The notes under the pieces: model-generated
Told to the model about the DNA's origin: nothing
Database searches by the model: none
Seen by the model: only the letters and a program-made list of their open reading frames with translations
Shown here: piece by piece, positions 22,156 to 34,456 of the stretch
Position numbering within the stretch: the first letter of the stretch is position 1
Layout of the letters: each line of letters begins with the position of its first letter
Position numbers and translations under genes: made by a program
Assembly (NCBI RefSeq): GCF_032062135.1
Contig: NC_092858.1
Location: 171,470,114 to 171,534,113 of the forward strand
Direction: 5' to 3'
Source: Pyxicephalus adspersus
Lineage: Eukaryota > Chordata > Amphibia > Anura > Pyxicephalidae
DNA length: 64,000 nucleotides

Positions 22156-23870
22156 TGGCAGAGAGACCTGAAGCATTTCCATGATTATTATGATATATAA
22201 TTTTCTTGTTTTTGCTTAGTATTGTAAAAATAATAAAGAAAAAAAGGAAGAGGGTCTATCTATCCTTGAATTATTATCTTATGTGCCAACCTTTTTTTTG
22301 GGGCAAAAGAGTAGGTATTATTGATATGTTTAGTGTGTTATATTCGTGGCATACAATACAATAGTATAACATAAAATTGAATTTATGTTATACTCTTGTA
22401 TTGGTATTGTATATTTTACCTTTTTTTGTATTTTACCTGTATTGTATTTTTAACCCCGGCTTTTTATTTCCTTTTTCCAAATTGCATTGTATTGTAGTTA
22501 CCAAAATTAAGAGTTTTCATCTCTCTACGATTTCAGAATCGATCGAAAAATTTTGGTCAAATTTTGTCACATTGCCACAATGCATCCCACTTTGAAAGTG
22601 CAACATGAAAGTGGTCTTTGGTAGTTTGTGATGGTGCATTGGCACTTTTAAAGGCTGCTGAAAAGCTTCCTTTAAATATCCTGGACCGGCCGTAGCGCTA
22701 TGGCTCTGAATTCATCCCATTAATAAATATATTTTATACAGAAAGCTAAGAAAAAAACATTGAAGAAAAGAAGAATAAAAAATTTAAATAATGAAATAAC
22801 AAGAATTGACAAACTATGCTACCCCAAAGGCAACATACATAACCCATAACCTCTAATAAGATTGTATTTTTTATCAAATACATTTTGCATGAACAGCTGA
22901 GCGAAACAGTTTTCATCTTGGCTAAATATTGCCAACAGCAAAATGGGTAATTCTGCAGCAAAATCAATTCTGCTCATCCCTAATCAGGGTGTTTTGTCCT
23001 ATTTTACTGCAGTGCAGCTTTTGAAATGGTTTGATTCCCCCTACACAGGTAAATGTGAATGTTCTGTGCAGACAAAAAATACACATATGAAGTGAGATAA
23101 TAAAAAGATCAAAATGAGTCACGTGACCTCTCATCATCTGACACCTTGGCCAAAAAATATAAATTATAAATCATTTATGCAAAATTCATTCACCCAACTT
23201 GTTAAATAATTATCCGCTTTAATGAAAATGATGCTGGTTTGGAATGTCATTAATTATCAGGGAGGGAAAAGAACAAACTGAAATGAGATTCCTCCCAGCC
23301 TGAAACAAACGCAGTTCCATTTTTTTTCTTTACATTTCACTTATCAGCTAATTTCCGCTCTTTAATTTATTACGGCTGTCAAAGCTTCTGACATTGTGTT
23401 ATCACTTCATTCAGTATTGCTGCACTTTATTCAAAGACTGCTTTAATGGCAGCAAAAGTCATTTCTCTTTTGTCTCAGTGGGAGGTATGTTACATCCGAT
23501 ATTAATATTGTTTAAATAATATAACATATAATTATCCTAAAGTTCACTAATGTCATAATGATATGTAAGAGTTGTCTTCTCTTTGTTTAAGGAGAACTTG
23601 TTGGAGAGGAAATGAGCCAATATCCTGGACATGTTGGATTTACACCTTTGTGTGTTTATTTGTATAGGTTTTTAGGTGTGTTATCAGCAATCTTGCATTT
23701 TTATACATTTGCTATTGTCATTATAAGGCTCCATAATACATAACGATCATACCCATAATTTATACAAACACACCATTAGGAAATAAAAACATACATATGA
23801 ATTAGCTCAAATAAAACCTGTGTAGCTGTGTTGATGTGCATTCAAGAGAATAGAAAAGTTGCAGGCTGCA
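22156..23870. other. Anonymous DNA, possible conserved non-coding segment
   Basis: No gene. The region 23,190-23,500 has several homeodomain- and SOX-like motifs (AAATAATTATCCGC, GTCATTAATTATCAGG, TTTATTCAAAGACTG) and no repeat signature. Confidence 0.35.
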
Positions 23871-24789
23871 AGGTCATCATTCGTGTCCTTCATTTGCTAC
23901 CTATGAACTCATTGCTTACAGCTAGAGAATTAGGAACAGCCAACGTGTACACTAAATTAAGGTCAGGGGATCATTAAATAATCAATGTCCAGCCTGAACT
24001 TTTTCTTGATTTTAGATAGAGTTGGGATAGAGCATGATCTAGGTAAAGTAAAGGCGGGAAGTAGGCAAAGTACGGGCGGGCAGTAGCCATGGCTGGCTAT
24101 TGTGTTAAAACATGGCTTCTTATTAACAAATATAGTTTATATAGTAGTTTTTTTTAGATATAGGGTGGCTCTCGATGGTCAGTACCTTGCCAGTCACTTT
24201 GCTGGCCCATCCTCAACATTTGACAGTGGGTTGTACTACTACCCCCTCCATTCATTCTCTATGGGCAGACGAGGGTGGGACGCTACATTATGATCATGAG
24301 AATGCAAAGCAACCATTCTGAACTAAGCCTTAGAGAAATTTTACCTAATTTGCCGGCTCTAAGTGTATCATCCTTGTCGTTCATTTGCTACCTATGGAGT
24401 CATTGGATGGAAAGAAGTTGGTAACTTGTGCAGTAGAACCAGCCAATTTGCACACTAAATAAGGTCAGAGGCTCATTAGGTAATTAAAATCCTGCCAGAA
24501 TGTTTCCTTAATTTTAGAAAGAGTTGGTAAAGTGTCCAATCTAGGATGCAGGCAGGTAGGCAGTAGGCAACAGGTGTTCCTGGGTGGCTTGTGGTGGTAA
24601 GCAATTTGCTGGTCACTTGGCCGCCCAAACTGCTAGCCCCTCCATTAATTTTTTATGAGCATCCAAAGTTGAAAAGCTACATGGACACATTGGTGGGGGT
24701 CATGATAATAATCAAACGATAACTGCACCACAGCCTCATTGCTCATCTAAGTTTAGCCATAAAGAAGTTTTCCCTTATTTACTGTCTAG
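23871..24789 (+). repeat. Diverged tandem duplication, period about 491 bp
   Basis: TCATTTGCTACCTATG occurs at 23,890 and 24,381. Downstream both copies share ACTAAAT(T)AAGGTCAG, ATTTTAGA(T/A)AGAGTTGG, GCAGTAG, TTTGCTGG and CCCCTCCATT in order. The copies have drifted substantially and differ by several indels. Confidence 0.8.
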
Positions 24790-24791
24790 GT

Positions 24792-24988
24792 CAGGGTTGC
24801 CCACACTTTTTTGGCTTGCGAGCTACTTTTAAAATGACCAAGTCAAAATGATCTTGCAACAATAAAAACTTGGACTTAATAACTCCTGTGCACAGTAGAG
24901 TTTATTTTGAAAGACAGGGCTCCGCAATCTACTCGCGTTAACTTTGCGATCCACCTGTAGATCGCGATCCACCTGTTGGGCACCCCTG
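24792..24988. mobile_element. Small hAT MITE with 8-bp flanking duplication
   Basis: Ends are CAGGGTTGCCCACAC and TTGGGCACCCCTG, a hAT-type inverted pair. Flanks are GTCTAGGT (24,784-24,791) and GTCTTGGT (24,989-24,996), 7 of 8 identical. The 3' part contains a short GATCGCGATCCACCTGT duplication. 197 bp, no coding capacity. Confidence 0.85.
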
Positions 24989-26728
24989 GTCTTGGTGATT
25001 TTTTACCAGAAAGTGAGGGATAAAATGTACAACAGAGATACTGAGAGAAATAAAATTGTTTTGCACTACATCCCTGATATAAAACAAAATCTTAAATTTC
25101 TATTCCCTGGGGATCTAAGGAATAGGGTAGGGGATGCACAGATTATTGGCTTGACCACTATTTGGGGATTTGATTATAAAGACCCACAATAATCCATAAA
25201 CATGCTTAGGTGGACCCAGTGAAAATCTTCATGGTTGGGGAACTGGGAAACCTTTCAAATGTAAGACATTATTCTAAATAGAATTTTGTTGGAATTAAGG
25301 CAACAATTATTCGTTTTTCTCAGAAACATTGGCTTTACTTTTTGGATCTTTCCAAGATGGTTCTTTTGCAACAATTTTGATGTCATGGTATTAAAAAAGT
25401 CATACTTATGCATGTATAGGTCAGCTATGGAAATGATTGGTTTGTTTATAGTAGACTTCATTGGAAGGTTTTCCTTGAATAGAATGGCATTGTGACCATC
25501 TGGGCAGTATTCGCATTCTTCTTTAGCATGCATACCTGATTCACTTTTTCTTCAAATGCCAGAGTTACTTTTATTCCACAAACCATATTTTATTCCATAT
25601 ATACAAGTATACATATATACAAATTGATTAAATTGGTAATGAAAAATAATTTAAGAAAAAACAACAGTTTTTTTTGGAAAGTTTGGGAAATGAGAAATAT
25701 AAAGGAGAATGTTTGCTACCTGTGAGTTAAGAACCCAAAAGAAGTCCCAGGATCAGTTATGGGAGTCTCTACATGTATTTCCAGAAATGAAACTGTCTGG
25801 GGTCACATAATAATAATCGACTCGTATGGCCTTCATCACTGAAGCTGATTATATTTCCCTCTGTTCTCTGGTGTAATAATAGTCATCTGTACAGCCTCAA
25901 ATCTATTTAATCTTCGAGACCTAAGCACTGCATTACAGAAGCTACAGACTCACTAACATGCTAATACATGGTTTAATCTGTGATGGTGTTTCTGGTTTCA
26001 CATTGATTTTAACTCAGCACCTAAATTGGCTCACTTGCTCTGAAAATATCAATGCATAATAAGAACCCGATTTATATCTGAAATGTTCTGCATCTGTGCC
26101 TGGATGATGGAATTTCATGCAATGAGAAGTCTTCAAAAGAGCCCTTTAGTCAACAAACAATGTTGGAAAATGTGTTTTCAGGCATTTATAATGGCCACTG
26201 ACTCTGCAAAATCTTTTTCTGAGCGGGCCGTCACTTATTCTTGCTGTGTTACAGCTCTCACTGAGTTGCATTATTCTATAAAGTGTTCTAATGTTTTCCA
26301 AGCCTGCAGTTATTGCTGCACAAGATCCAGGCACGTGCCTGAACTCCATGTGCTAAATATCTGCCGCCCACGCCGTGCCTGCAACGTGAGATGGTTGCAG
26401 CTCTGCTTTATAAACTTTTAAAAACCTAACTTTTTAAGACCTGACCGTTATAAATAAATAAAGTGTGTACACAATCACTTATTTAGGCACTTTGCTTTTA
26501 TTCAGCAGCCAGTGAAGTTATACTCATATGAGCACTGTGCATGGAAAAGGCAATAATAAAAAGGCAAAAAGTTCCAGAGAGCCGCGCAAACTGCAGAAAC
26601 ATAAAAAAAAAACTGTGACTGGTGGGATACAGATGTCACACCGATTAGGATGTGAACAAATCTGAAATCTGAATGCAGTGACATGCACAACAATATATCC
26701 TGAGAAGAGGGAAAGGAATTATATAGAC
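24989..26728. other. Anonymous DNA
   Basis: No supported gene or recognised repeat. Short open frames at 25,255-25,533 (minus) and 26,083-26,421 (plus) have no family resemblance. Confidence 0.4.
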
Positions 26729-27278
26729 CAGGGGTGTCAAACTCAAATGCACAGTCAGCCAAAATTAAAAACTTAGATAAAGTCTATTTATTAAAAAAAT
26801 TGAGGAAATTTTCCCTTCTCATTAGATTTAAAACCTTGATGCGATCACGACCAGATAACAGCAGGCTACACACAGCCTGAGACACCGCTATATGACACAA
26901 GGCCATGGGTCGCCAACAAGCTCCTGTAACTCCAAAAGCCTCCTAGCATCTCCCATGTGTAGCTGGGAGGCTAAATACGAGCTGGGAGGCTAAATACGAG
27001 CTAAATGTTATGAATGGCCCGCCACTGGAACTCCCTCTTCATTAAAATAGCGCAGCTACCACAATTCCGGGCATTACTTGCATCTATAAAACAGTCCAAT
27101 GTGGGGCAACGCATAGGCAGAGAGCACGCTGGTCTATAGACGCAAGCGATGCCGGGAATTGTAGTAGCAGCGCTATTTCGAAGCAGCGCCTGCAGTTTAT
27201 ATTTAGGATTACTTCAGGGGCCAAAAAAAGTATGTAGTGGGCCAGATTTGTCCCACGGGCCAGAGTTTGGCACCCCTG
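26729..27278 (-). mobile_element. Non-autonomous hAT element B, perfect 8-bp TSD
   Basis: The ends CAGGGGTGTCAAACTC and GAGTTTGGCACCCCTG form a hAT terminal pair. It is flanked by ATATAGAC at 26,721-26,728 and again at 27,279-27,286, a perfect 8-bp target duplication. It matches 48,271-48,951 in opposite orientation (TGCCGGGAATTGTAGTAGC, CAGCGCTATTTC, CCACTGGAACTCCCTCTTC). A 19-bp internal unit, GAGCTGGGAGGCTAAATAC, is duplicated at about 26,962-27,000. No transposase frame. Confidence 0.92.
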
Positions 27279-27286
27279 ATATAGAC

Positions 27287-27515
27287 TAATGTTTCCCAAC
27301 CAGGGTTCCTCCAATGGTTTCTCAGGATTCCTTGAGGAAATTGTGCCTCTCAGGGCAGTTTAACTGACATTAATGATTCTTTTGGCTATCTGTAAGGATG
27401 CCGTTCTTTCCATTTGCCAGCAATGTAAGAGGCATTCTTCCTACTGACATCTCACTAATGTACTGTGAGCTGTGGATATAGTAATTAAAGAAGGGGATCC
27501 TTAAGACCTAAAATG
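27287..27515 (-). mobile_element. hAT-like MITE family A
   Basis: Starts with AATGTTTCCCAACCAGGGTT, the reverse complement of the family's 3' end, followed by GAGGAAATTGTGCCTCTCAG, CTGACATTAATGATTCTTTT, the CCAGCAATGTAAGAGGCATT block and CACTAATGTACTGTGAGCTG. It directly abuts the flanking duplication of hAT element B. Confidence 0.8.
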
Positions 27516-27828
27516 AAGGGTCCCCACATGTTAACAAGGTCAATAAAGACTGATAAAAACTATCATCTTCAAAGTGTGTTACAATTATTTTCCAACTGTG
27601 GCTCCCCCTAATTCTCTGCTTGCAGGTATAATATGGTAGGGGGTGTTATATGTTAAATTGGTCATGGTTAGAATGATCTCCAAGGCAAAACAATTGATGA
27701 AACTTCCATTAGGGATACAGACAGCAAATCTAAACTCAAAATTTCATATGCTTTACCAGGGTAGTGCACTCCTTACCTTACCATGGCATATCCTAATTAA
27801 CCCCCCTCCTTTGTAATTCCATACTCAC

Positions 27829-27967
27829 CAAGAACAGAAGAGCCATGGTCTAGCAGATTGTTCACGTCTGAAGGGTCTTCTACCTCGCCCATGCATTGGA
27901 GTCCTAGAAGTTTTATGAGGCCGAGTCCGAAGAGGAAGGTGGATGTGCCATGTAGAAGTCTATGGGG
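27829..27967 (-). CDS. Candidate internal coding exon of unknown gene
   Basis: On the minus strand a pyrimidine-rich tract ending TGCAATTTACAG precedes base 27,967, and base 27,829 is followed by GTGAGTATGG, a strong donor-like sequence. The 139 bp between are open in one frame for 46 codons plus one base, giving a peptide that starts PHRLLHGTSTFLFGLGLIKL (a possible membrane segment) and continues with the acidic stretch GEVEDPSDVNNLLDHGSSVL. I do not recognise the protein. GGTGAGTAT also appears in the repeat-like stretch at about 12,783, so the donor may belong to a frog repeat and the open frame may be chance. No neighbouring exon is seen within the window. Confidence 0.2.
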
Positions 27968-28006
27968 CTGTAAATTGCAGGTATGGTGAAAGAAGAAGGC
28001 TGTCAA

Positions 28007-30368
28007 ACGTAAGTAAACTGCAAAACAGTGGCTCTTTCGTTCTTGGTATTTATGAATCCTCTAGGGGTATGGCTGGTGGTTTGGGGTAGATCACAGTAAG
28101 CTTCCAAGGTCATGAGTTACATCACTCCGACCCAGCCAGTGAAGGCAGCTAAAGACTCCAAACCTACAAGAAGCCTAAGTAAAGATGACAGCGGCGGAAA
28201 GGAACGACCAAGGGATATCACAGCTGTTGCATTGCTGGAAGGATGCACTTTCCCAGATAAGTCAGCCATAATGTGCAATTATGGAGTATGGCAATGGCAA
28301 TTATGGAGTATTTACTTGCACATTATAAAAAAACCCTGTGAACCATCAGCAGTTAAAATCCACTTTTGTAGGTATTTCCTACTGTATTTACAGCCCTTGG
28401 ACACTTTTTTGGTTTATCTCACAGCTATATATAGAATCCATATTTGCATAAACATATTAATGAATGCAAGCGGCACTGCTTATGCAAATCAGTCCAAGAG
28501 AGATTTATGATGCAACGTTGGCAATAAAGAGAGCAAATTTTAAAAATCATTTCCCAAAAGCGACTCGCAGTATGCCCTCTCCTGCTGTTCCATAGGCTGT
28601 CCTCACCATCATTAATATGATTTCTTATTATATCTCGAAGATTAAAAGAAAGAAAGACTTTCAATTTCTTTTTATCATAATCCTCCCCTTAAACTTTCCC
28701 AAATCACTTCACTACAAGATACGGCTCATTTGTGAAAGTTGTCCATATGGCATCAGGTTTGCAGCCTTGACCATGTTGAAATGTTAACATCTTTATATTA
28801 AAGACAGCCAGTCATGGCTTGAGATTTGCAAAAACTGGAACATTTGTACCTAAATTGTGCACTTGTACAGGAGTCCAGGGGTGGGTCATGGTTCCCAGGT
28901 ACTGCCCCTCCCCCTTGTTATAGCTTGTGGTCCCTCGAAAAACAGATTATAAACTGCACAAGGAATCTGGGAAGTTTTGTTTGACAAACAAGAATCACTG
29001 ATTGGTTAGTTTTCTTATAGGGATAAGAAAAGGGTCTTGGTGGACTTTCCTATCCCAGTAGCCAGGCTTTTAGAATGGCACGACAGGTATGTCTCGGGTA
29101 TTCGGGAGCAGGGTGCTGCTTAGTCTGGGAGTAAGGACTGAGGCTGAATGCGGAAGCTCCATGGTTTTAGGTTGAAGGACTCTGAAACCCTTTGCTACCG
29201 GAGTACCAGGTGCCCCCTTGGTGTAGCCGCTTTGGTGGCAGGACTGTTGAATGACTGACCTATAGAACTTAACTAAACCTCTACAGTATCCTGCATTGTG
29301 CTAATCCCCCTAACTTCTCTTTGGGAATAATTTACCCAAATGCCCTCTCATTAAGCTTTAATTATTTGCTATGTGCCAGAGATCCCCAAATTTTGCTGCA
29401 CCATTGACTGGCCAAAGGCACAAACACGGGTAATTTACTAAAGTATTATAGGCAATTGACTTACCAAAGAGATAATTCACTTAGCTTAGTGAGTGTGGAG
29501 ATAAGCTACTTTGCAAATCATTTGCTCGGTTTGAGTTGACCAAGGTTTTCTCTTTGGGCAACCACTGTTGGCACAATTGACTGTAACCTGTTGGCAACCA
29601 ACATTTTTATTGGCTGTTGGTTGTTTGGAATCGGGACCACGCCTGACATTAGCACCAATGCTTACCCCTGCATGAGTTATCCTAATTGGTTGGTGGTGTC
29701 AGTAGTGGTTTCGTCAATTGATGACCACCAACCAATGAAAACGCTTACCAATAATTTTAATTGCCATTTTTTTTTTACAGCCCTGTATATACAAGCAGTA
29801 GAAGTAGAACAAATATACCAAGCAGCTTGCAAGGTAAACTTCAGACTTCAGCTTAAATATTGAAAATTTGCTGCAGTATTATAAGAAAACTAAATCAGAG
29901 AAGGGCAAGGAACCCAGAATGAGCTTTTTTAACTAACAACAGTAATATCGAGTGTCTGATCCTAAGAGGAATGTTTATTCTAGTAGTGCTTTTATTGCTC
30001 AGAAAATTAAATTAACCCGTTCTTCGCTCTACAGTTCAGCAGCACACACTTTAGTTTTTTTGGCCAAAATGCAAAGAAGTGAAACCAGCAGTCTTATCGT
30101 GACTTTCTAAAGCCAATTTCCAACTTTCAGTAAACTTCTGTGGTTTAATAGAAGCTCAACCACTCCCATTCGACTGATAGGAACAGTTGTAAACCATTAG
30201 TGCAAATTTGCAATATGGCTGTGGTTCAGTTCCTGAGAAAGAATTGCAGCACCACTGCAAACACAACAAATGCAAACACATTGACTTGGTGCATAGCTGT
30301 TGCTTGCTACGTGCTCTGAAGCTTCTATGTGATTTTCGAACTGCAAATCTAAAAGAAGCATTAAAACA
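28007..30368. other. Anonymous DNA
   Basis: No supported gene. The 132-residue frame at 28,112-28,510 is open but unlike any family. TTTACTAAAGTATTATAGG at 29,437 resembles the start of the duplicated block at 3,797 and 6,232 and may be a decayed relative. Confidence 0.35.
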
Positions 30369-30418
30369 GTCATTCTCAACCAGGCTTCCACAAAACCCTA
30401 GGGTTCCTTTATAGGTAG
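30369..30418 (-). repeat. Terminal fragment of hAT-like MITE family A
   Basis: CAGTCATTCTCAACCAGGCT and the following AGGGTTCCTTT resemble the family's 3' terminus on the minus strand. Only the end is present. Confidence 0.5.
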
Positions 30419-33388
30419 TGTGATGGACGCCCTCTCAGCCCTGTGCATTGAATTTCCAGCACGCTCAGCAACAGTCCACGCACCAGCAGGCTGAGAAGAG
30501 CCGTCATGGGGCAAGGTTACCTCTATTACCCCTTGCCACACACACCATCACAGGTAGACTGCCACCATGTGCTTAGACGGAAGCACGCACAGTTACCCTT
30601 GACAACCGCAGTTATGCATCTGCTTCTTTAATACTGTCTGTGTCACTCGCTGCCACTCCAGACAGGGATGTCTCAGTAATCACAATGTTTATAGTAGCGT
30701 TTCAGGTTAGCAAGTTACACAATTTCAGATATTCAGCTTACACTTTTTATAGTGTAAAAGCATAGTATAAAGTAAAAGCATACAAAAACACAGAGCATAA
30801 ACAAATACAGAAAAATAAGGACTAATCTAGGAACAATAACAGAACTATAGCAACAGCATAAAATAAAAGGGAAAACTGAAATAATACTTAGGTAGAGTTG
30901 GTTTTCCTTGGTCCCGGTTGCTGTGTAAAGTCCAAGATATGAGTCAGTCACCGGGCTCCCTGCAGTGCTCAATGTGTCAGTGCCGTTGTCCTTAGCAACA
31001 AGATGAAATCAGTGAGAGCTGTCTGTACTAGACTTACATGGCTTTTTCTAGGCCAACAACAAAGGTAGGATGAATCCAATGACAGCAGGGTGAGGGCTGT
31101 CTGAGGGGTATAGATTAGGATGCTTGTGGACATTCCTAAGAGGCCCTTGTTCTAGCCGTTATTTATAATTTCATAAGTACAGGTTATACCATGCCCAGAT
31201 TATTAATCACTACAAAATACGGTGTTCACAGAGACCAAACTAGGCATGTCTGGGACTTATGGTTCACCAGGACAGGCTACATATGGTTTCCAGGCTTTCC
31301 TGAGGCCTAGTTTTTGGTCTCAAAATGCTCACCATACCAATCCAACTACAAATCAGTCAACTACTACTTTATACAGAATGGCATATTAGAAATACAAAGA
31401 TTATTAATAAATGGGTTTCTGTTCATTCAGGGGCCACTCTACATTATCTGAGTTTTATAATACACGGAGACACAAATCTCCAACTTTTACAATGGGTGTT
31501 GTAAGCTATTGGGTCTTGAAGGATGCTGGTTTTCAGATACAGAAATATCTGATAAGGGGAAATTTTTGACCCTAGTGTGGTATTTCAAACAAAGACATTT
31601 TAAAAAAGACATATTTATATTTAAAGGGGAGATCAGGAATTAATGTTATCCCAATGAGGTTCCTTATGTCGTGGGTTAAACTTTCTTTTAGATCCAGGCC
31701 TACACGTTTTAGAGCCAATGCCATTTGGCAGAGCAAGACGGCAATGATCTTTTAGGCTGCCTGTAAAGGTGGCATTGTGACCATCAATGTGATATTTGAT
31801 TTAGAAGGGGTTCCAAAGACTTTGCAATTTATTTCAAGGGTTCCTTTGGGGTAAAAAGATTGGGAGGAGTTGCACTAAGATAATATCGGGTTATCATGTG
31901 GTCGCAACCATTGAAAAGTTTTTTTTAGCTGTTGGACTTTATATTGATATGTACTTATGATGTTATCTTCCTTCTAACTGTTGCACTGGGGCGAATGGGG
32001 TGGTGAAGTTCCTTTCTGTAGACAAATTCAGGTAATAGGCAGGTGGAATTTTCCCAAGAAATAGACTCAGTAGATCAGTCACCCATTAGGGAAAATTCAG
32101 GAGATAAAATGGAGAACGTAAGAGCTTTCTGAACTCATTTGAGGTCTTGACTGGCGTTTCCATTCCAATTGTGCATGCAGATTTTAAGTTTAGTTTGAAA
32201 AGACTCATATTCGTGTAATAAATGCTTCTATGTGTGAATATGCCAATTGGGGAATTTGCCTTATAATTCCTATCTTTATGAAAGCAGGGCAAGAAATGAG
32301 GCAAATGATGTCACCATGGGCGGAAGACCTACTCAGTAATACGTCTTTTCTGGAGTTGAGCTTTAAATGTGCTTTTTTGGTTGAAAGGACAATTTAGTAA
32401 ATTTATATATATCATAATGTAAAGAAAAACAAATTACAATTGCAGAATTTTTCTTTAGATTGCACATATTTGCCAAGCTTCTAAAGCATTTTTTTTTTTA
32501 AAAAGTGCTTTCTTTGTCCTCTAATATGACAGTATGGTAATGATAAAGGAAACAGGTCCGCGTTCTGGGCGAGAATATCACGGCAGCTTGTGGCAGTTGG
32601 TCCATCAGATGCCGGGGGACCATTCACTTGATAAGCCTCAGAGCCAGGGGAAATACGTGGCCATAAGCTCACAGCTTTCTTGGCAGGGAGAGAAGTATTT
32701 CTGTACGGGGGCCTCAGCAGCATTAAATATTCAGCATGGTAAGCGCCAGACGAGGGCCACCTGGGTAATCGCTGTGATTCATTTCTGCATCATGGTGCTC
32801 TTATTAAAAAGAACTTGCCGTGCAGTGAGGATTTGCGTATGGCCATTCTCCTAGGCTGCAAATTTTTTGTGTTCTGGGATAAAGAAATCAATTGCTGTGA
32901 AGATGAATAAAATCATGAAGATGGTGAATGGATCAGGAGCCAGCTTTCCTCTGAAAGTTCTCATACAGCTTTTTAAAGTTTTTAATGTCATATATCTTTT
33001 TTTATGCTTTTTAAAGTTTTTAATTTCATATATCTGAATGTCTTTTAATATGAGTTAATGAGTGAAGAACCAATCTATTCGGGATCTCTTTATCTGTGAT
33101 ACCTAAAAAAGAATCTTTGGGAACATGGACTGGTATACCACCCATTACTGGTCCGATTCTATAACTCATGCTCCATTTAGCGCCAAAATTCATATTGACC
33201 CTATTTTTCCTGTTTGGACTTAAACAGTTGCAGTTTTTTGTAAGGTCCAAAAGTAATGAATGAGACTACATAGTACACAACATACCAATGCACAAGGGTT
33301 GGGTCTTCCTAAAAATCACAGCTCAGGAAACATTAAGCCAGGGTAGATGCACACTTTAGAGAAGCTGAAGTTTTGTAGAGATGTGGTG
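30419..33388. other. Anonymous DNA, possible conserved non-coding segment
   Basis: No supported gene. The portion 30,420-31,440 has the look of an unclassified repeat or LTR but no paired copy or flanking duplication was found. The segment 32,550-32,850 is compositionally complex and could be regulatory. A 24-bp phrase beginning CTTTTTAAAGTTTTTAAT is duplicated at about 32,970 and 33,008. Confidence 0.35.
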
Positions 33389-33545
33389 CAGAGTTCTCCC
33401 CAGTCCCTTTTAGCTAGGCGTACCACCCAGCACTTTTCAGTAACCACCCGGCTGCTTTTTGGGTGGCTATTGAAGAGTTGGGTCACAATACAGGGGCTGC
33501 CACCTGCCTACAGCTTCTTCCAAAAAAATTCTGGGGAAAATACTG
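33389..33545. mobile_element. hAT-like MITE family C
   Basis: Ends are CAGAGTTCTCCCCAG and CTGGGGAAAATACTG, an inverted pair. The interior ACCACCCAGCACTTTTCAGT and TGGGTCACAATACAGGGGCT is shared with 15,917-16,070. GTGGTG occurs at both borders, but an exact 8-bp duplication is not clear. Confidence 0.7.
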
Positions 33546-34037
33546 TGGTGGCTCTAGGGCGTGGAATGGTGGCAGCATTTAGGATCACAGAGGAGCCATA
33601 CGGGACAATGCAGCCCTAGTTAGCAGGACCCACACCCCTGTTAATATGAGAAGGGTTTCCTAACTGTAGAAGTCGAGGTAAACCCTAACTACAAACACTT
33701 AGGGGTCTTCTTACAAAGACATGAATGCGGCTTCACCAAACATTCTCTGGTGGAGACTCTTCACGTCCATGTGCTCTAAATTGAAGTGGCTGATTCTCCA
33801 CTAAATAATTTTTGGTGAATAAAAGATGCCCTTTTTTTTTAAAATAGACTGGTTGGTGTACCATAAATGCTATAGCTCTCTATTTCATCAAATATTTTTT
33901 TGCTGCATGGCATTTCTCAGAGCGAGTTCCCTTATTGTGACACCAGTGGACCATGCCTTCAGAATGTGAATTGAAAAACCCATAAATGGTATCAATGGGA
34001 AGCTTGAGTGCAGAAGCTTAAAGAAAAAGAATTCAAT
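33546..34037. other. Anonymous DNA
   Basis: Nothing recognised. Confidence 0.4.
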
Positions 34038-34262
34038 TGGCCTCATTTATAAAATCTCTCCAAGGCTGGAGAGTATACATTTTCATCAGTGAAGCTGGGT
34101 GATCCAGCAAACCTGGAATAGATTTCTAAAGAGTAATTCGGCATTTGTTAGCAAATGTTTTCAATCCTGGACCAGATCCATTCCAGCTTCGTTGCATCAC
34201 CTAGGGCCACCCATGATAGACTATCTTCTCCAGTCTTGAAAAGCTTTATTAAATCAGGACCA
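34038..34262. mobile_element. Palindromic MITE family P, copy 1
   Basis: Starts TTGGCCTCATTTATAAAA and ends with TATTAAATCAGGACCAA, a long imperfect inverted pair. Contains GCTGGGTGATCCAGCAAACC and its reverse-complement counterpart. Family members in the window: 34,265, 35,905, 55,299, 59,059 and 63,703. Confidence 0.85.
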
Positions 34263-34264
34263 AA

Positions 34265-34456
34265 GGGTCTGATTTAATAAAGCTCTCTAAAACTGGAGAG
34301 GATAGAGTATCATGGGCATACTGGGGTGATCCAGCAAACCTGAGATCAATCTGGTCCGAAAACTGAAAACCTTTGAACTACTAGCAAATTATTTTTAGGA
34401 AACCCATTCAGGTTCACCCATGATATTCTATCTTCTCCAGCTTTATTAAATCAGGC
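34265..34456. mobile_element. Palindromic MITE family P, copy 2 (head-to-tail with copy 1)
   Basis: Starts GGGTCTGATTTAATAAAGCT two bases after copy 1 ends, contains TGATCCAGCAAACCTGAG, and finishes CTTTATTAAATCAGGC. Slightly shortened 3' side. Confidence 0.85.

Noticed and set aside
28112..28510. 132-codon frame as a coding region
   Set aside because: No family resemblance; the second half is hydrophobic text from AT-rich DNA, and the reverse strand is also open in part.
30419..31440. Retroviral or LTR-retrotransposon LTR
   Set aside because: The text has an LTR-like look, but no second LTR, primer-binding site, polypurine tract or target duplication was found.
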